Source of the DNA: Circinella umbellata
Taxonomy: Eukaryota; Mucoromycota; Mucoromycetes; Mucorales; Lichtheimiaceae
DNA: 64,000 nt
NCBI GenBank assembly: GCA_025093555.1
Contig: JAIWNF010000020.1
Span: 434,001-498,000 of the forward strand
Direction: 5' to 3'
Both the position numbers and the translations under genes were made by a program. A model generated the notes under the pieces. It had not been told where the DNA came from and did no database searches. It saw only the letters and a program-made list of their open reading frames with translations. Shown here one piece after another: positions 61,800-64,000 of the stretch. Numbering within the stretch: the first letter of the stretch is position 1; each line of letters begins with the position of its first letter.

Positions 61800-64000
61800 T
61801 AATAGCAAAGCAACACTAGCTACGTAGTAATTCTGTAACTATAAAAATGTTACTCATGTACAATATTATTGTTATCGTCGATTGTGAAGATTATTTGTAT
61901 TTTTGTATGTATCTTTAATAAATAGATATATAATCTTTATTATATGTATAGTAAATACTACACATATAAAAATATTAAAGTCTTAAAGTACCCAGGTGTA
62001 TAGCTCTTGGTAAAAAGGAAAGTTTCTTTTATTCTTAAGTTACTACACGTACGCATGATCATTTCCCTGTTGGGCCTTTAATACCACATTATATGTATCA
62101 AGATGCTACTTTTGATATTTTCCGTGGGAAGACTTTATCCGAACATGGAATGCTTTTATCTTTATCTGGACCTAAAATGTTATAAATTTAAAAACTTCTT
62201 TGTCCATAAATCTCAATAATTTCATTAAAGAAGTTTATGATTACATGAAAAGAATTCAATCTAAAGATATTAACATATCTACGTCATGATTTCCTCGGTA
62301 TCATCGTTACCACGTCATGAAGAAACGAAATATATGACTTTTTTTTGGACTTTCTGTTTTCCGTGCATGAACCAAAAGTTAGACTAAGTTGGTCTGAGGC
62401 GGGTTGTAATAATTTTTTTTATCTGCTCCTTGTCATGGATACTAAATTATATAATCAATTTACTTTATAACGAAATTTAGTCAGGAATAGATATGTATAT
62501 TTTTAATAATTAATAAATTATCATTTTCTATCATATGTAATCAAATTAACATAAATTATTACAGTATCAACAAAAACTTGAACAAATTGAATAGCGTATT
62601 ATTGATTCTCATCGATAAGTTAAATATAGGGCGTTATATTAAAATTTGAGTATTTTAGTATACTTTAACTTCTATACTGTAGTATCGCTACCTTTAAAAA
62701 AAATTAATTATGCAAAATCTTCTTGTGGAAAGCTCCAATTCACGTGGTTTTTGGCATTAAAATGAGTAGCATAACAAGCGTGTCAAATATGACACCGTAT
62801 TAAAAATTTATGATTATTTTTTAAAATTAATGAAGGAAATAAAATGGTGCGTCACATTCCTCCCCGCTGTTGCTTTTTATCTTTTGAAATAGAAAAAAAC
62901 TGAAGTATTTCAAAACATGCTTAAGCTGTCAACCAGCAACAACAACAACAACGAGAAAATTAGTTTAGCTACTGTACTGTGAGAACAATTGCATTGGGTC
63001 GTGTTAGTAGCAAGTCCTTTGCTTTGATAATTATTGGTTGAAATAAATTAATGACTTACGTACCCATTCAAGTGTGCACAAGCTATTTTTTGTTAATAAT
63101 GTAGTAGTCCAGTTGTTTTTTATTTTTTATTTTACATTGCTTTTTGATAAAAGTCTTATATATATTCCTTTGCCAACTAGTATTACTAATAATGATAGTA
63201 GAGTTCTAATTGTTAGCTATGCTGTACATGATCCAAATGGTTCAAACACCCTATAGTAAAAAATCGTTCAATATTGATCCCTGGCAAGTTGGATGAAAAA
63301 GAAATAACAATGTTGCACAAAAACTCAGATCGAATAAAAAAAACTTACCATGGTATGAAACGCCTTTTTAATGAAAAAAAAAAACCTATTTCTTCTAGTG
63401 ATCTTTGACTAAATTTTATTCCTATCGCAGACTCTTGTCATTGAATTGCCATGGATTGGTAATAAGTATTTATAATCTTTGTCTATTTCCTCGAGGTGCT
63501 ACGCTACCATGGGACAAAATGCATCGGAGTACTAGTATTATGCAGCAAGTTTCTAAATGATTCAAGTATAAAATGAAGGGAGCCCCCCATCTTACTGAAT
63601 AGAGCGTGTGAAATTTTGTAATACACCTCTATATCGATTACAAGAACAGCAGAATAGTCATGGTAGTAGTCTTGAAGTAGTGTAATCAATGCATCTGTAA
63701 TTGTTTTTTTTTTGTCGATAAAAATGCTGTAATAATTTTTTTTTTCTATTCTGATTTATCTTTCTTGTGCTCTAGTGATACATTTATTAATGTCTATTAT
63801 TATTATTTTTCGAAAAGTCAAAGAGATTGGATTAGTATACTAATGTTACAAGGGAAATGATACCGCAAAAGCTGAGTCCAATTTTCCCTAATGCGGAATT
63901 TTACGCCGGATACACTGATAGGGGGGGGGATAAAGCTGTCGGGTTGGGAGCGGGAGAACGATGAATATGACAGGTCATCTTGTCCAGTAAAGAGAATTAC
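61800..64000. other. Gene-poor right end with coding debris
   Basis: No intact gene seen. A frame at about 62055-62185 reads DHFPVGPLIPHYMYQDATF... and ends at TAA. A second remnant-like piece (SITNNDSRVLIVSYAVHDP, about 63178-63234) ends at a stop at 63254-63256. Neither is recognised. The last 100 bp are GC-rich (GGGGGGGGGATAAAG). Confidence 0.4.

Noticed and set aside
1..64000. tRNA, rRNA and CRISPR arrays
   Set aside because: No GGTTCGANTCC-type B box in cloverleaf context, no rRNA segment and no spaced direct repeats were seen by eye; a tRNAscan run would settle the tRNA question.

Overview
This window is nuclear DNA from a fungus, most likely an early-diverging one of the Mucoromycota (Mucorales type). 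The sequence is AT-rich. Genes carry many short GTAAGT...TAG introns. Products include a FHA-RING Dma1 ligase, a fungal peroxisomal acyl-CoA oxidase ending in a PTS1 tripeptide, an MMT-type mitochondrial cation carrier and an F-box/LRR protein. The lineage is inferred from protein character and gene architecture, not from a marker gene. No tRNA, rRNA, CRISPR array or prokaryotic operon was seen.

Left third (1-26 kb). In order: ribosomal protein L32 (+), dma1 (-), a decayed two-unit exon-duplication locus (7.5-8.3 kb, -), a kinesin-4 motor (-), a small unrecognised protein (+), mitochondrial stomatin-like protein 2 (-), acyl-CoA oxidase (+), a short element with double GGACACCCC terminal repeats (24.3-24.8 kb), and a PITH-domain protein (-). 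These are ordinary housekeeping genes separated by 0.5-3 kb of AT-rich DNA.

Middle (26.9-52.6 kb). This 21-kb block is bracketed by two inverted copies of a ~2.3 kb segment (26926-29292 and 50381-52614). Each copy carries exons of unrecognised genes, and several differences between the copies are 4-nt indels. Inside the block lie a probably broken RFX-like winged-helix gene, an MMT-type metal transporter with a GC-AG intron, a small protein, an 18-exon gene whose N-terminal third looks like a kinesin motor without a P-loop, a large low-complexity protein, the mitochondrial rRNA methyltransferase Mrm2, a dead TnpB/Fanzor-like zinc-ribbon gene, SFT2 (Golgi vesicle transport) and a glyoxylate/hydroxypyruvate reductase.

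Right part (53-64 kb). This is a graveyard-like region. An F-box/LRR gene carries a TA-flanked MITE in its 5' coding part, a 15-bp-TSD LINE-like insertion in its middle and an in-frame TGA. A 4-kb gene-poor stretch follows, holding one GC-rich island with a UUCG hairpin and a long T-run (candidate structured RNA). Then comes an intact short-chain dehydrogenase and 2 kb with only coding debris.

The genes do not form a pathway cluster. Several act in organelles: peroxisomal beta-oxidation (acyl-CoA oxidase), mitochondria (SLP-2, MMT carrier, Mrm2) and Golgi (Sft2). Three relate to the cytoskeleton or mitosis (kinesin-4, the pseudo-kinesin, Dma1). The most novel items are the P-loop-less kinesin-like protein, the inverted 2.3-kb duplication with its 4-nt indels, the layered insertions in the F-box gene, and the candidate structured RNA. 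All exon boundaries were worked out by hand from splice signals and reading-frame continuity.
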